Shown piece by piece: positions 1-5,588 of a DNA stretch of 6,000 nt (position 1 is its first letter; the number at the start of each line of letters is the position of its first letter). The translations under genes and the position numbers were made by a program. A model generated the notes under the pieces. The model was not told the DNA's origin. It made no database searches and worked only from the letters and a program-made list of their open reading frames with translations. The DNA comes from Dehalococcoidales bacterium (lineage in GTDB: Bacteria > Chloroflexota > Dehalococcoidia > Dehalococcoidales > Fen-1064): positions 1 through 6,000 of the forward strand of contig JAQTOJ010000125.1 of the NCBI GenBank assembly GCA_028713395.1. The letters run 5' to 3'.

Positions 1-489
1 TTTAAAGATATTCGTTGCTGTGCTGGAATTGGTATATAGCGCGAAATTGTGTGGCGCGCTGTCATTGTTGGTAAAGTTCATTGTCACAACCGCGCCTGCC
101 GGCACCGTGATCGTTGTCTTGCTGAAGGCAAATCCCGCCGCCGTTAGATCGATTGTAATGTTCTGTGCCGCTGTAGTAGTAGTAGTCGTAGTTGTCGTCG
201 TCGTGCTCGTCGGTGTAGTTGTGGTGGTTGTAGTACTCGTTGGTGTGGTCGTCGTGGTAGTTGTAGGCGTTGAAGTGTTGGTCGTAGTGGTCGCCGTTGT
301 GGTGGAAGTCGGCGTAGTTGTAGTCGTCGGAGTAGTTGACGAGGTCGTTGTGGTTGTCGTGGAACTTGTAGCGGTGGTCGTTGGCGTGGTTGTCTTTTTC
401 GTACATGAAGCTGAGAATAATGAGATTACGATAACACTGATAATCCCTAAAGCTATGATTTTGCCTGGCGTTTTCCCTTTTGTATTCAT
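1..489 (-). CDS. Cupredoxin-domain lipoprotein with Thr-rich spacer (C-terminus beyond window)
   Basis: Open from an ATG at 489 to the window edge (163 codons seen, no stop), so it is 3'-partial. The start follows an AAGGGAG ribosome site at 494-500, 4 nt away. Residues 1-28 form a signal peptide: a Lys-containing n-region, a hydrophobic stretch around residues 11-25, then SAS-C29, an acceptable though not classic lipobox, so lipid anchoring at Cys29 is likely. Residues 33-106 are a Thr/Ser/Pro spacer. From about residue 109 the pattern VPAGAVVTMNFTNN followed by SAPH147NFALYT matches the first half of a cupredoxin (plastocyanin/azurin-like) domain. His147 sits where the first copper ligand lies; the expected later Cys, His and Met/Gln ligands are outside the window. 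Inferred role: a surface-anchored, copper-binding electron carrier held away from the membrane by the spacer. It could instead be a copper-free cupredoxin fold such as a sensor or adhesin. It appears to be transcribed separately from panC, from its own promoter (535-577). Confidence 0.85.
   Translation of the reverse strand, partial: MNTKGKTPGKIIALGIISVIVISLFSASCTKKTTTPTTTATSSTTTTTTSSTTPTTTTTPTSTTTATTTTNTSTPTTTTTTTPTSTTTTTTTPTSTTTTTTTTTTTAAQNITIDLTAAGFAFSKTTITVPAGAVVTMNFTNNDSAPHNFALYTNSSTATNIFK
172..393 (-). repeat. Thr-rich low-complexity tract within the cupredoxin lipoprotein
   Basis: Residues 33-106 contain 57 Thr among 74, with Pro and Ser punctuation (PTST-type units; Pro83 and Pro93 are 10 apart, Pro54 and Pro60 are 6 apart). 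All four Thr codons (ACA, ACC, ACG, ACT) are mixed, so this is protein-level repetition rather than a simple DNA microsatellite. Such tracts act as extended linkers between a lipid anchor and a folded domain and are often O-glycosylated; glycosylation here is inference. On the plus strand the same bases read as an artefactual poly-Val frame. Confidence 0.9.
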
Positions 490-534
490 TTTTCTCCCTT
501 GTTAACAGTGCTTTACTAAAGGTGGAATAATGAA

Positions 535-563
535 ATTCTAAGCGTCCGTCACAATGGAATATG
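535..563 (-). promoter_or_regulatory. Putative activator-dependent promoter of the cupredoxin gene
   Basis: The -10 box is TAGAAT (bases 540 to 535 on the minus strand, one mismatch to TATAAT). The predicted start is the A at 528, giving a 39-nt leader that includes the AAGGGAG ribosome site. The corresponding -35 position (563 to 558, 17-bp spacer) reads CATATT, which hardly resembles TTGACA and overlaps the CRP/FNR palindrome. A poor -35 with an activator site at -41.5 is what a positively controlled promoter looks like. The assignment is by inspection only. Confidence 0.5.
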
Positions 564-577
564 TGAGTAAAATCACA
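562..577 (-). promoter_or_regulatory. CRP/FNR-family operator (TGTGA-N6-TCACA)
   Basis: A perfect palindrome TGTGA-N6-TCACA with additional A/T flanks. This is the consensus of E. coli CRP and of Bacillus subtilis Fnr. It lies 73 bp upstream of the cupredoxin lipoprotein start. Its centre (569.5) is exactly 41.5 bp upstream of position 528, the transcription start predicted from the TAGAAT box. That spacing is typical for activation by CRP/FNR proteins from a class II site. Which regulator binds (oxygen, redox, NO, CO or cyclic-nucleotide sensing) cannot be read from the DNA. Confidence 0.65.
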
Positions 578-594
578 AAAGGCTGGCGATATAT

Positions 595-618
595 ACTATA
601 AAAGAAAAGCTTTATAGT
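595..618. repeat. 8-bp perfect inverted repeat in the panC-cupredoxin spacer
   Basis: ACTATAAA (595-602) and TTTATAGT (611-618) are perfect inverted copies separated by 8 nt. They lie upstream of the CRP/FNR site. The arms are AT-rich, so a stable terminator is unlikely: read on the minus strand no T-run follows, and on the plus strand only four T. This could be a second regulator site or chance. The rest of 619-720 shows no convincing terminator for the pan operon. Confidence 0.3.
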
Positions 619-720
619 TTTGTAATGTCCACGAGTGAGTATGTTAATTTCCGTAGTTGTGATTTGGAGAATTTGATATTGTTCAGGACTTCACTTTCGT
701 GAGGACAAGTTAATGATTTA

Positions 721-1548
721 TTATCCCAGTATGATGTTATCTATCAACCGCGGCTTGCCTATTTTCACCGCCAGTGAAACCAGCGCCTGTCCTTTGATTA
801 TCTTCAGTTCGTTGAGTGTGCCGGTATCCGCGATGCTGACGTAATCGATCTGTCCCTGCGGCTCGGTCTTGAGCAGCGCGATCATCGCCGCACGGATTTT
901 ATCGGCGTCTCTCTCCCCTTTGTCATACATTTCCTTCGCCAACATCAATGATTTGCGCAAAACTGGCGCGGCTTGGCGTTGTTCCGGTGTCAAATAGGTA
1001 TTACGGCTGCTCATCGCCAGACCGTCCGGCTCTCTGACGGTTGGACAAGCGATGACCTGCAAATTCATATTCAAGTCTTTGACCATTTTCATGATGACCA
1101 GCAGTTGCTGGGCGTCTTTCTGCCCGAAGTAAGCGTTATCCGGCATAACGATATTGAAGAGTTTATTCACCACGGTCGTCACGCCCTTGAAATGGGTGGG
1201 TCGGGAATCGCCTTCCAGGTGTTTCTGCAGCTTTTCCACCTCTACCCAGGTATCGTAGCCTTCAGGATACATTTCCGCCGCCGAAGGTATGAATACAACA
1301 TCGGTGCCGGCTTTCTCCAACATGGCTAAATCACGGGGAATATCACGGGGATAACTGGCAAGGTCTTCTTTCGGACCGAACTGGGTGGGATTCACGAAAA
1401 TGCTCACCGCCACGGTTTTGTTGGCGGCTTTCGCCTGTTTTACCAGCAAAATGTGCCCCTCGTGTAGATAGCCCATTGTCGGCACGAATCCCAGCGGTCG
1501 CGGTAAATTCAGCGCTTTGAATTCATGAATGGTCTGGACTACCTTCAT
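721..1548 (-). CDS. panC: Pantothenate synthetase
   Basis: Pantoate--beta-alanine ligase, a cytoplasmic enzyme that joins (R)-pantoate to beta-alanine using ATP via a pantoyl-adenylate; last step of pantothenate synthesis. The 275 residues match the usual family length. Visible motifs are PTMGYLHEGH (23-32, HIGH-type nucleotide-binding motif with His29 and His32), FVNPTQF (51-57, pantoate site), LEGDSRPTHFKGV (111-123), FGQKDAQQ (141-148, with Lys144 and Gln147/148) and REPDGLAMSSRN (172-183, the KMSKS-like loop). The ATG at 1548 overlaps the panB stop by 4 nt (ATGA). There is no strong ribosome site of its own, so translational coupling to panB is likely. It is the last gene of the pan operon; no clear intrinsic terminator follows. 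Confidence 0.97.
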   Translation of the reverse strand: MKVVQTIHEFKALNLPRPLGFVPTMGYLHEGHILLVKQAKAANKTVAVSIFVNPTQFGPKEDLASYPRDIPRDLAMLEKAGTDVVFIPSAAEMYPEGYDTWVEVEKLQKHLEGDSRPTHFKGVTTVVNKLFNIVMPDNAYFGQKDAQQLLVIMKMVKDLNMNLQVIACPTVREPDGLAMSSRNTYLTPEQRQAAPVLRKSLMLAKEMYDKGERDADKIRAAMIALLKTEPQGQIDYVSIADTGTLNELKIIKGQALVSLAVKIGKPRLIDNIILG

Positions 1549-2396
1549 TTCAAGTTAGCCTTGACGGCATCCAGCACGCTGTTATCAATGATGTAACTGT
1601 TATCTTTGGTCGGGAACGTCCCGGCTTTTACTTCATCCAGATAGGTTTTCAACGCCTGTTCCATGATTTCCGCCAGTTTGGCATATTGCTTGGCATGTTT
1701 CGGCAGGAAATCTGAAAGCCCGAGGGTATCGTAGATCACCTGCACCTGTCCGTCGCAAGTTGCGCCTGCCCCAATCCCGATGGTAGGGATGCCGACCTGT
1801 TGCGTGACCAATGCGGCCAATCTTGCCGGCACCGCTTCCAGTACTACGGCAAAAGCCCCCGCTTGTTCGAGCGCTTTGGCATCGTCCAGTAATTTTTCGG
1901 CCACGTCCAGCTTTTTACCCTGTACGAGGTGTCCGCCCAGTTGATTGACAGACTGCGGCGTCAGGCCGATATGCCCCATGACCGGGATGCCGCATTCTAC
2001 GATGCGTTTTACTTTATCGGCCACGGTCACACCGCCCTCCAGTTTCACCGCTTGCGTGCCGGCTTCTTGGATAAAACGCCCCGCGTTTCTCAGCGCGTCT
2101 TCGGTGGAAACGTGATAGGACATGAAAGGCATATCCCCCACGATAAGGGCGTGTTCGCTGCCGCGGACTACAGCTTTGCAGTGATGGATCATGACATCCA
2201 TGGTTACCGGTAGGGTATTTTCGTAACCCAACACGGCCATTCCCAAACTGTCCCCCACGAGGATTAAAGGGATACCGGCTTTATCTACCATTTTGGCGGT
2301 AGCGTAGTCGTAGGCGGTGATCATGGTGATTTTTTCACCACGACTTTTCATTTCTTTTACGTCATTGATGGTAACGCGTTTGGTTTGTGGAGCCAT
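1545..2396 (-). CDS. panB: 3-methyl-2-oxobutanoate hydroxymethyltransferase
   Basis: Ketopantoate hydroxymethyltransferase transfers a hydroxymethyl group from 5,10-methylene-tetrahydrofolate to alpha-ketoisovalerate, giving ketopantoate; first committed step of pantothenate synthesis, cytoplasmic. The 283 residues form a phosphoenolpyruvate-mutase-like TIM barrel of normal length. Motifs: ITAYDYATA (26-34), VGDSLGM (47-53) with Mg ligand Asp49, GDMPFMSY (87-94) with Mg ligand Asp88, KLEGG (118-122) with Glu120, GHIGLTPQ (141-148), and VLEAVP with Glu187 at the catalytic-base position of the E. coli enzyme. The ATG at 2396 follows a strong AAAGGAGGTG ribosome site (2401-2410) that overlaps the panD stop. 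It lies 12 nt after panD and overlaps panC by 4 nt. Confidence 0.97.
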   Translation of the reverse strand: MAPQTKRVTINDVKEMKSRGEKITMITAYDYATAKMVDKAGIPLILVGDSLGMAVLGYENTLPVTMDVMIHHCKAVVRGSEHALIVGDMPFMSYHVSTEDALRNAGRFIQEAGTQAVKLEGGVTVADKVKRIVECGIPVMGHIGLTPQSVNQLGGHLVQGKKLDVAEKLLDDAKALEQAGAFAVVLEAVPARLAALVTQQVGIPTIGIGAGATCDGQVQVIYDTLGLSDFLPKHAKQYAKLAEIMEQALKTYLDEVKAGTFPTKDNSYIIDNSVLDAVKANLK

Positions 2397-2408
2397 GTCA
2401 CACCTCCT

Positions 2409-2780
2409 TTAGGAAAGTGCTCTTTCAATAACTCCCTTGGTGGCGGTGATGCGGTTCTTGTTATCGACGTACACCAGTTGAGGATGGAAGTTCTTGAGTT
2501 CTTCTTCCTGGTAATCGGCGTAAGTCAGGATGATTACAATATCTCCCCGGTTGACCAGTCTGGCGGCGGCGCCGTTCAAACAAATCTCGCCGGCTTCGCC
2601 TTCGATGGCGTAAGTGGTCAGCCGTGATCCGTTGTTCACATCCAGCACATGTACCTGTTCGTAAGGCAGGATATTGGCGGCCTGCATCAACTTCCTATCG
2701 ATCGTGATGCTGCCTTCATAATTGATATTGGCGTCCGTCACCGTTGCCCGGTGGATTTTACTCTTGAGCATGACTCTCAT
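2409..2780 (-). CDS. panD: Aspartate 1-decarboxylase (pyruvoyl-dependent)
   Basis: Decarboxylates L-aspartate to beta-alanine, the second substrate of PanC. The 123-residue proenzyme has the normal length. It carries the self-cleavage site Gly23-Ser24 (within NYEGSITID), where Ser24 becomes the pyruvoyl group. Lys8, His10, Arg53, Thr56 and Tyr57 occupy the known active-site positions, and the NGAAARLVNRGDIVII segment (69-84) is typical of the family. The ATG at 2780 is preceded by GGAGGG six nt upstream and matches the N-terminus of known PanD; the internal ATG (Met4) lacks such support. It lies 26 nt downstream of the lipoprotein gene and 12 nt upstream of panB. Confidence 0.97.
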   Translation of the reverse strand: MRVMLKSKIHRATVTDANINYEGSITIDRKLMQAANILPYEQVHVLDVNNGSRLTTYAIEGEAGEICLNGAAARLVNRGDIVIILTYADYQEEELKNFHPQLVYVDNKNRITATKGVIERALS

Positions 2781-2806
2781 CTTGTCCCTCCGTGAATGTC
2801 TGTGTT

Positions 2807-3265
2807 TTATTTAGTCGTCGTGGTAGTCGTGGTATCAGTGGCTATTTTTTTGCCTTGCAGCACATTTTGCATCAATATCCCGTTGCTGCCATTGAACCAT
2901 GCTTTGCCGATATAGACATTGGCTTTGAAGAAGATTGCATAGTATTCGGTTTTGCCTTTTTCCGGGTTGAAATATATTACCTGGTAGTCTCCGGTTTTAC
3001 CTGCTGCGAAACCGCCTTCCGGTACCTTCACTGCCCAGGAACCGGCTGCGTTCAATGAGGCAGTCGTGGCCTGATACAGGACATAGCTATCTTTCAAGGC
3101 CGGTTTCATCAGGGCATTAACCTGGTCAAGTGTCATATTCTCGGTGATCAGTTTATCCAGGTCCAGTTGTTTTGATACGGGAGCCTTGGGTGTCCCGCTG
3201 CAACCGACCAACAGACTTGTGATGAGTACCAGTGCCGTGAGTCCCAGTGCCAGGACTTTTTTCAT
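2807..3265 (-). CDS. Small lipoprotein of unknown function inside the pan operon
   Basis: 152 residues, with ATG at 3265 after AAAAGGAGGC, 5 nt away. MKKVLALGLTALVLITS followed by LLVGC22 is a classic lipoprotein signal peptide, so mature protein should be lipid-anchored at Cys22 outside the cytoplasm. The body contains ITENMTLDQVNALM (40-53), then a predicted beta-rich part with GDYQVIYFNPEKGKTEYYAIFF (92-113, read in two pieces) and NVYIGKAWF (116-124). The order 'MTxxxV..L' helix, then strands with aromatic residues, resembles BamE/SmpA-like (BLIP-type) folds, but this is a weak shape-based inference. It ends in seven Thr and one Lys (145-152). It sits between the DUF2520 reductase (30-nt gap) and panD (26-nt gap), so it should be co-transcribed with them, yet no known pantothenate step needs it. 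I do not recognise it as a named family. Confidence 0.85.
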   Translation of the reverse strand: MKKVLALGLTALVLITSLLVGCSGTPKAPVSKQLDLDKLITENMTLDQVNALMKPALKDSYVLYQATTASLNAAGSWAVKVPEGGFAAGKTGDYQVIYFNPEKGKTEYYAIFFKANVYIGKAWFNGSNGILMQNVLQGKKIATDTTTTTTTK

Positions 3266-3295
3266 GGAGTGCCTCCTTTTATATTTTCCGGTTAT

Positions 3296-4216
3296 TTACA
3301 AGACGGGCAGGGCGTCGCTTTCGGCGGTGGTTTTATCTTCCATTAACCGCCGGGTAAAGGCGGCTTTTAATAGTGTGCGCAGTTCGGCGGCTTTATTGGC
3401 ATCGATTTTGCCTTTAGCTAAGGCGATGGGTATGGTCTGTAAACCGAGTTCGCAATAGGTAGAAAGGACATCCGGCGCTTCGCGTTTCAGGGCGATTAAA
3501 TGCTTTTGGACGGTTCCGGTATCGCCGCGGGCGATCGGCCCGGTGAGAGCCTGGGGAATGTGGACGTTATCGATGTTATTCAGTGTGCCGCGGATCAGCG
3601 GTAAAAGGGCTTTGGTCGCCTGTTCGCGGGGAATTCCGAAGGTTTCCCAGAGGTCGTCGGCCAGTTTGACCAGTGTCACCAGATAGTTGCAGGCCATGAC
3701 GGCGGCGGCGTGGTAAACGACCTTGTCCGCGGCGCTTAATTCTATCCACTCGCCTTTCAAAGCGGTGGTCATTTCTTTCAGTGTGGCTTTGAGCAGTCCT
3801 TCAGCTTCGATGGCGAAGGTCGTGCCGGGGAGATTTTCCAGCGCGTGTTTTACGCTGGCAAAGGTCTGTAGAGGGTGGAAAGCGCCGGTGGCAGCGCCCA
3901 TTAGTTTCGCGGGGATGAGTATTTCGGTAGAATCGGCGCCGCTGCAGTGTATCACAGATTGGTTCGGGCGCCACTTGATTTCATTGACAATGGTGGGAAT
4001 CACGGCATCAGGGGTGGTGATAAAAATCATGTCCGCCGCATCGGCCGTAGCCTGGGCGGTGTCATAGACAAGACAACCCTTGCAAGCCTGCGCCAGCCTT
4101 TCGGCGGAAGCGCGGGTGCGGCTGTTCACGGCCACGATAGTATAACCCTGTTCGCTGAGCCGGGTTGCTAAGGCGGTGCCGACGGTGCCTGCTCCGATAA
4201 ATCCTATCTTCATCAT
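3296..4216 (-). CDS. Rossmann/DUF2520 oxidoreductase, candidate ketopantoate reductase (PanG-like)
   Basis: 306 residues. The N-terminus KIGFIGAGTVGTAL has the Rossmann dinucleotide motif (Gly8, Gly10, Gly13). NSRTR after the second strand (31-35; Ser32, Arg33) suggests NADP(H) preference. TTPD (67-70), HCSGA (90-94) and FHPLQTF (113-119) are hallmarks of the Rossmann-like plus DUF2520 family. The C-terminal half is alpha-helical, like 6-phosphogluconate-dehydrogenase-type reductases. As first gene of an operon with panB, panC and panD and with no classical panE in view, it probably reduces ketopantoate to pantoate. PanG, an alternative ketopantoate reductase described in Francisella, offers a precedent; I believe it is related but cannot verify it here. 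The ATG at 4216 is 9 nt from GGAGG (4226-4230); the adjacent ATG at 4213 is less well spaced. Expression is probably set by the upstream attenuator. Confidence 0.88.
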   Translation of the reverse strand: MMKIGFIGAGTVGTALATRLSEQGYTIVAVNSRTRASAERLAQACKGCLVYDTAQATADAADMIFITTPDAVIPTIVNEIKWRPNQSVIHCSGADSTEILIPAKLMGAATGAFHPLQTFASVKHALENLPGTTFAIEAEGLLKATLKEMTTALKGEWIELSAADKVVYHAAAVMACNYLVTLVKLADDLWETFGIPREQATKALLPLIRGTLNNIDNVHIPQALTGPIARGDTGTVQKHLIALKREAPDVLSTYCELGLQTIPIALAKGKIDANKAAELRTLLKAAFTRRLMEDKTTAESDALPVL

Positions 4217-4385
4217 TTCATCAAACCTCCGGGAAAAATAAATGCCCTCTCGGACGCAGCCAAAAAGGGCATTTGATAATTCCTTCTTATTTGCCGTCTC
4301 GGTCGATCCGATCCAAGCGACCTAATTTTTTCAGGTTCGATTTTCGCGAAGGTGCGCACCAAAGTTGGTGGTTTCGTCTACCTTC
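4217..4385 (-). promoter_or_regulatory. Structured 5' leader of the pan operon, probable riboswitch/attenuator
   Basis: About 169 nt from the predicted start to the first codon. Hairpin 1 (4348-4385) pairs GAAGGT with ACCTTC and, across an internal loop, CACCA with TGGTG. Hairpin 2 (4293-4321) pairs GTCGCTTGG with CCGAG-CGGC, interrupted by one bulged A (4297), around a 10-nt loop. The terminator (4234-4274) follows. The 3' arm of hairpin 2 (GGCA, 4292-4295) can instead pair with TGCC (4268-4271) in the terminator's 5' arm, helped by ATAA/TTAT (4287-4290 with 4276-4279), giving a possible antiterminator. No T-box sequence and no useful leader peptide were found. The pan RNA motif, known upstream of pantothenate genes and noted for bulged A residues, is the best guess; I could not compare it with the consensus. 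Confidence 0.65.
4234..4274 (-). terminator. Intrinsic terminator in the pan operon leader (attenuator)
   Basis: Arms AAATGCCCT (4266-4274) and AGGGCATTT (4240-4248) form a perfect 9-bp stem around a 17-nt loop, followed by ATTTTT (4234-4239). The GGAGG ribosome site of the first pan gene begins 3 nt later (4226-4230). The terminator lies between the promoter (4392-4420) and the first gene, so it would stop transcription before the operon unless an alternative fold prevents it. Confidence 0.85.
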
Positions 4386-4391
4386 AATCTG

Positions 4392-4420
4392 ATACTAACA
4401 TCGGCTACGAGGCTTGTCAA
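4392..4420 (-). promoter_or_regulatory. Sigma-A/70-type promoter of the pan operon
   Basis: TTGACA (4415-4420) is a perfect -35 box, followed by a 17-bp spacer and TAGTAT (4392-4397), which has two mismatches to TATAAT. The predicted start is G4385 or A4384, right at the base of leader hairpin 1. The strong core elements suggest that control acts mainly after initiation, through the leader terminator. Confidence 0.8.
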
Positions 4421-4506
4421 TAGGTGTTACCAACCATGCCAGACAGGCGCTATTACCGAAGAGGTTAATTTTTTGTAAATATTACACATTTTACCATTCT
4501 ACATTC

Positions 4507-4515
4507 TGCTATAAT
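4507..4515 (+). promoter_or_regulatory. Extended -10 promoter of the AmmeMemoRadiSam genes
   Basis: TGCTATAAT is a perfect extended -10 element (TG-n-TATAAT). No good -35 box lies 16-18 bp upstream, where the sequence is AT-rich (CATTTT region), as is usual for extended -10 promoters. Transcription would start near 4522, so a coding start at the TTG at 4515 is ruled out and the ATG at 4548 is favoured. It is divergent from the pan promoter, with about 86 bp between the two -10/-35 edges and no evident terminator needed. Confidence 0.7.
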
Positions 4516-4547
4516 TGTGGCAGAGAATACCTCCCGTGGAGCGGTGC

Positions 4548-5588
4548 ATGAGAGAAGCTCTGCTTTACGAAAAACTTTCCGGGGCGAGAGTACGCTGCGG
4601 CATTTGCCAGTGGCGTTGCATCATTCTGCCCGATCAAACCGGCGTCTGCCGCATGTACCGCAACCTTCAGGGTACGCTGCAGAATCTCAATTACTCGCTT
4701 GCTTCATCTCTGGCTGTCGACCCCATTGAAAAAAAACCGCTCTTTCATTTTTACCCTGGCACCAAAGTGTTCTCGCTTGGTGGCTGGGGTTGTAATTTCC
4801 ATTGTGCGGACTGCCAGAACTGGGAGATTTCCATGGTCGAAGATGTCATGAGCGGTGCCCGTGTTGTTACACCGGAACAAGCCGTGCAATTGGCTAAACA
4901 ATATGATTGCGCCGGCATGGCCTGGACGTACAATGAACCCTCGATGTGGTTTGAATACACGCTGGATTCTGCCCGACTCGCCAAGAAAGCCGGACTTTAT
5001 ACAGTCTATGTGACCAACGGTTACCTTTCCTCCGAAGCGCTGGATATGATTGGACCGTACCTGGATGCCTGGCGGGTGGATGTCAAGGGCTTTACCGATG
5101 GTTTTTATCAGCAGCTGGCGAAAATCCCGCATTGGCGAGGTATCCTAGAAGTAGCGGAGCGCGCCCGGCATAAGTGGCATATGCACGTGGAAGTCGTCAC
5201 GAATGTAATTCCTACCATGAATGATGACGATGACCAGCTTTCAGGGATCGCCGCTTGGATTGCGGCTAAACTGGGCGCCGACGTTCCCTGGCATGTCACC
5301 CGTTATCATCCGGCTTTTAAGATCAACCAGATTCCCGCTACACCACTTGCCACCATGGAACATGCCTACGCCTTGGGTAAACAAGCCGGATTGAAGTATG
5401 TGTATTTGGGAAATGTGTCGGGACATCCCAGCGAAAATACCGATTGTCCCGCGTGCGGACAGCCGGTGGTGAAACGGTTGGGTTATGAAACGCAGGTGAC
5501 CGGTCTAAACGGTTCCTGCTGCCGCTTTTGCGGTACGGATTTAAATTTCCGGACCGGAGAAATTGGAGGTGAGGGAGATGAAGATTAG
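4548..5588 (+). CDS. amrS: AmmeMemoRadiSam system radical SAM enzyme
   Basis: 346 residues from the ATG at 4548, which has GGAG (4538-4541) 6 nt upstream. A longer reading from TTG at 4515 would begin inside the -10 box. Radical SAM proteins use a 4Fe-4S cluster and S-adenosylmethionine to make a 5'-deoxyadenosyl radical. The cluster motif is CNFHCADC (Cys82, Cys86, Cys89), followed by Q90-N91-W92. An N-terminal Cys group (17, 20, 24, 34) and the DPIEKKPLFHFYPG segment (58-71) are diagnostic of this COG1180/PflA-like subfamily. The C-terminus has a zinc-ribbon or rubredoxin-like set, CPAC (300-303) and CRFC (325-328). The end overlaps the Memo gene by 11 nt. Substrate is unknown; pyruvate formate-lyase activation is unlikely given these extra Cys domains and the Memo partner. 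Confidence 0.93.
   Translation: MREALLYEKLSGARVRCGICQWRCIILPDQTGVCRMYRNLQGTLQNLNYSLASSLAVDPIEKKPLFHFYPGTKVFSLGGWGCNFHCADCQNWEISMVEDVMSGARVVTPEQAVQLAKQYDCAGMAWTYNEPSMWFEYTLDSARLAKKAGLYTVYVTNGYLSSEALDMIGPYLDAWRVDVKGFTDGFYQQLAKIPHWRGILEVAERARHKWHMHVEVVTNVIPTMNDDDDQLSGIAAWIAAKLGADVPWHVTRYHPAFKINQIPATPLATMEHAYALGKQAGLKYVYLGNVSGHPSENTDCPACGQPVVKRLGYETQVTGLNGSCCRFCGTDLNFRTGEIGGEGDED

Noticed and set aside
62..406. Minus-strand 114-codon frame rich in His, Asp, Tyr and Asn
   Set aside because: Same strand but out of frame with the Thr tract; its composition is a frameshifted image of Thr codons, with no start signal.
20..505. Plus-strand frame rich in Val (long VVVV runs)
   Set aside because: It is the antisense reading of mixed Thr codons of the lipoprotein gene; it has no ribosome site, and the minus strand shows a signal peptide and cupredoxin domain.
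664..720. Hairpin-like sequence around 689-708 (TTCAC-TTTC-GTGAG) as terminator for the pan operon
   Set aside because: The stem is short with mismatches, and no T-run follows on the minus strand, so it does not qualify as an intrinsic terminator.
973..1329. Plus-strand open frames opposite panC and panB (also 1929-2213)
   Set aside because: They lie wholly antisense to strongly supported enzymes and show no family motifs or ribosome sites.
4234..4385. T-box, TPP, FMN, SAM, cobalamin or lysine riboswitch in the pan leader
   Set aside because: None of the conserved core sequences that I can recall for these classes appears in the leader.
4330..4387. Leader peptide (TTG start, 18 codons) in the pan leader as a transcription-attenuation peptide
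   Set aside because: It has no ribosome site, no run of Val, Leu, Asp or other relevant codons, and would start at the very 5' end of the transcript.
4704..5132. Minus-strand frames opposite the radical SAM gene (also 4751-4984, 5108-5299, 5241-5426) and opposite the Memo gene (5623-5949)
   Set aside because: They are shadows of plus-strand genes with clear catalytic motifs.
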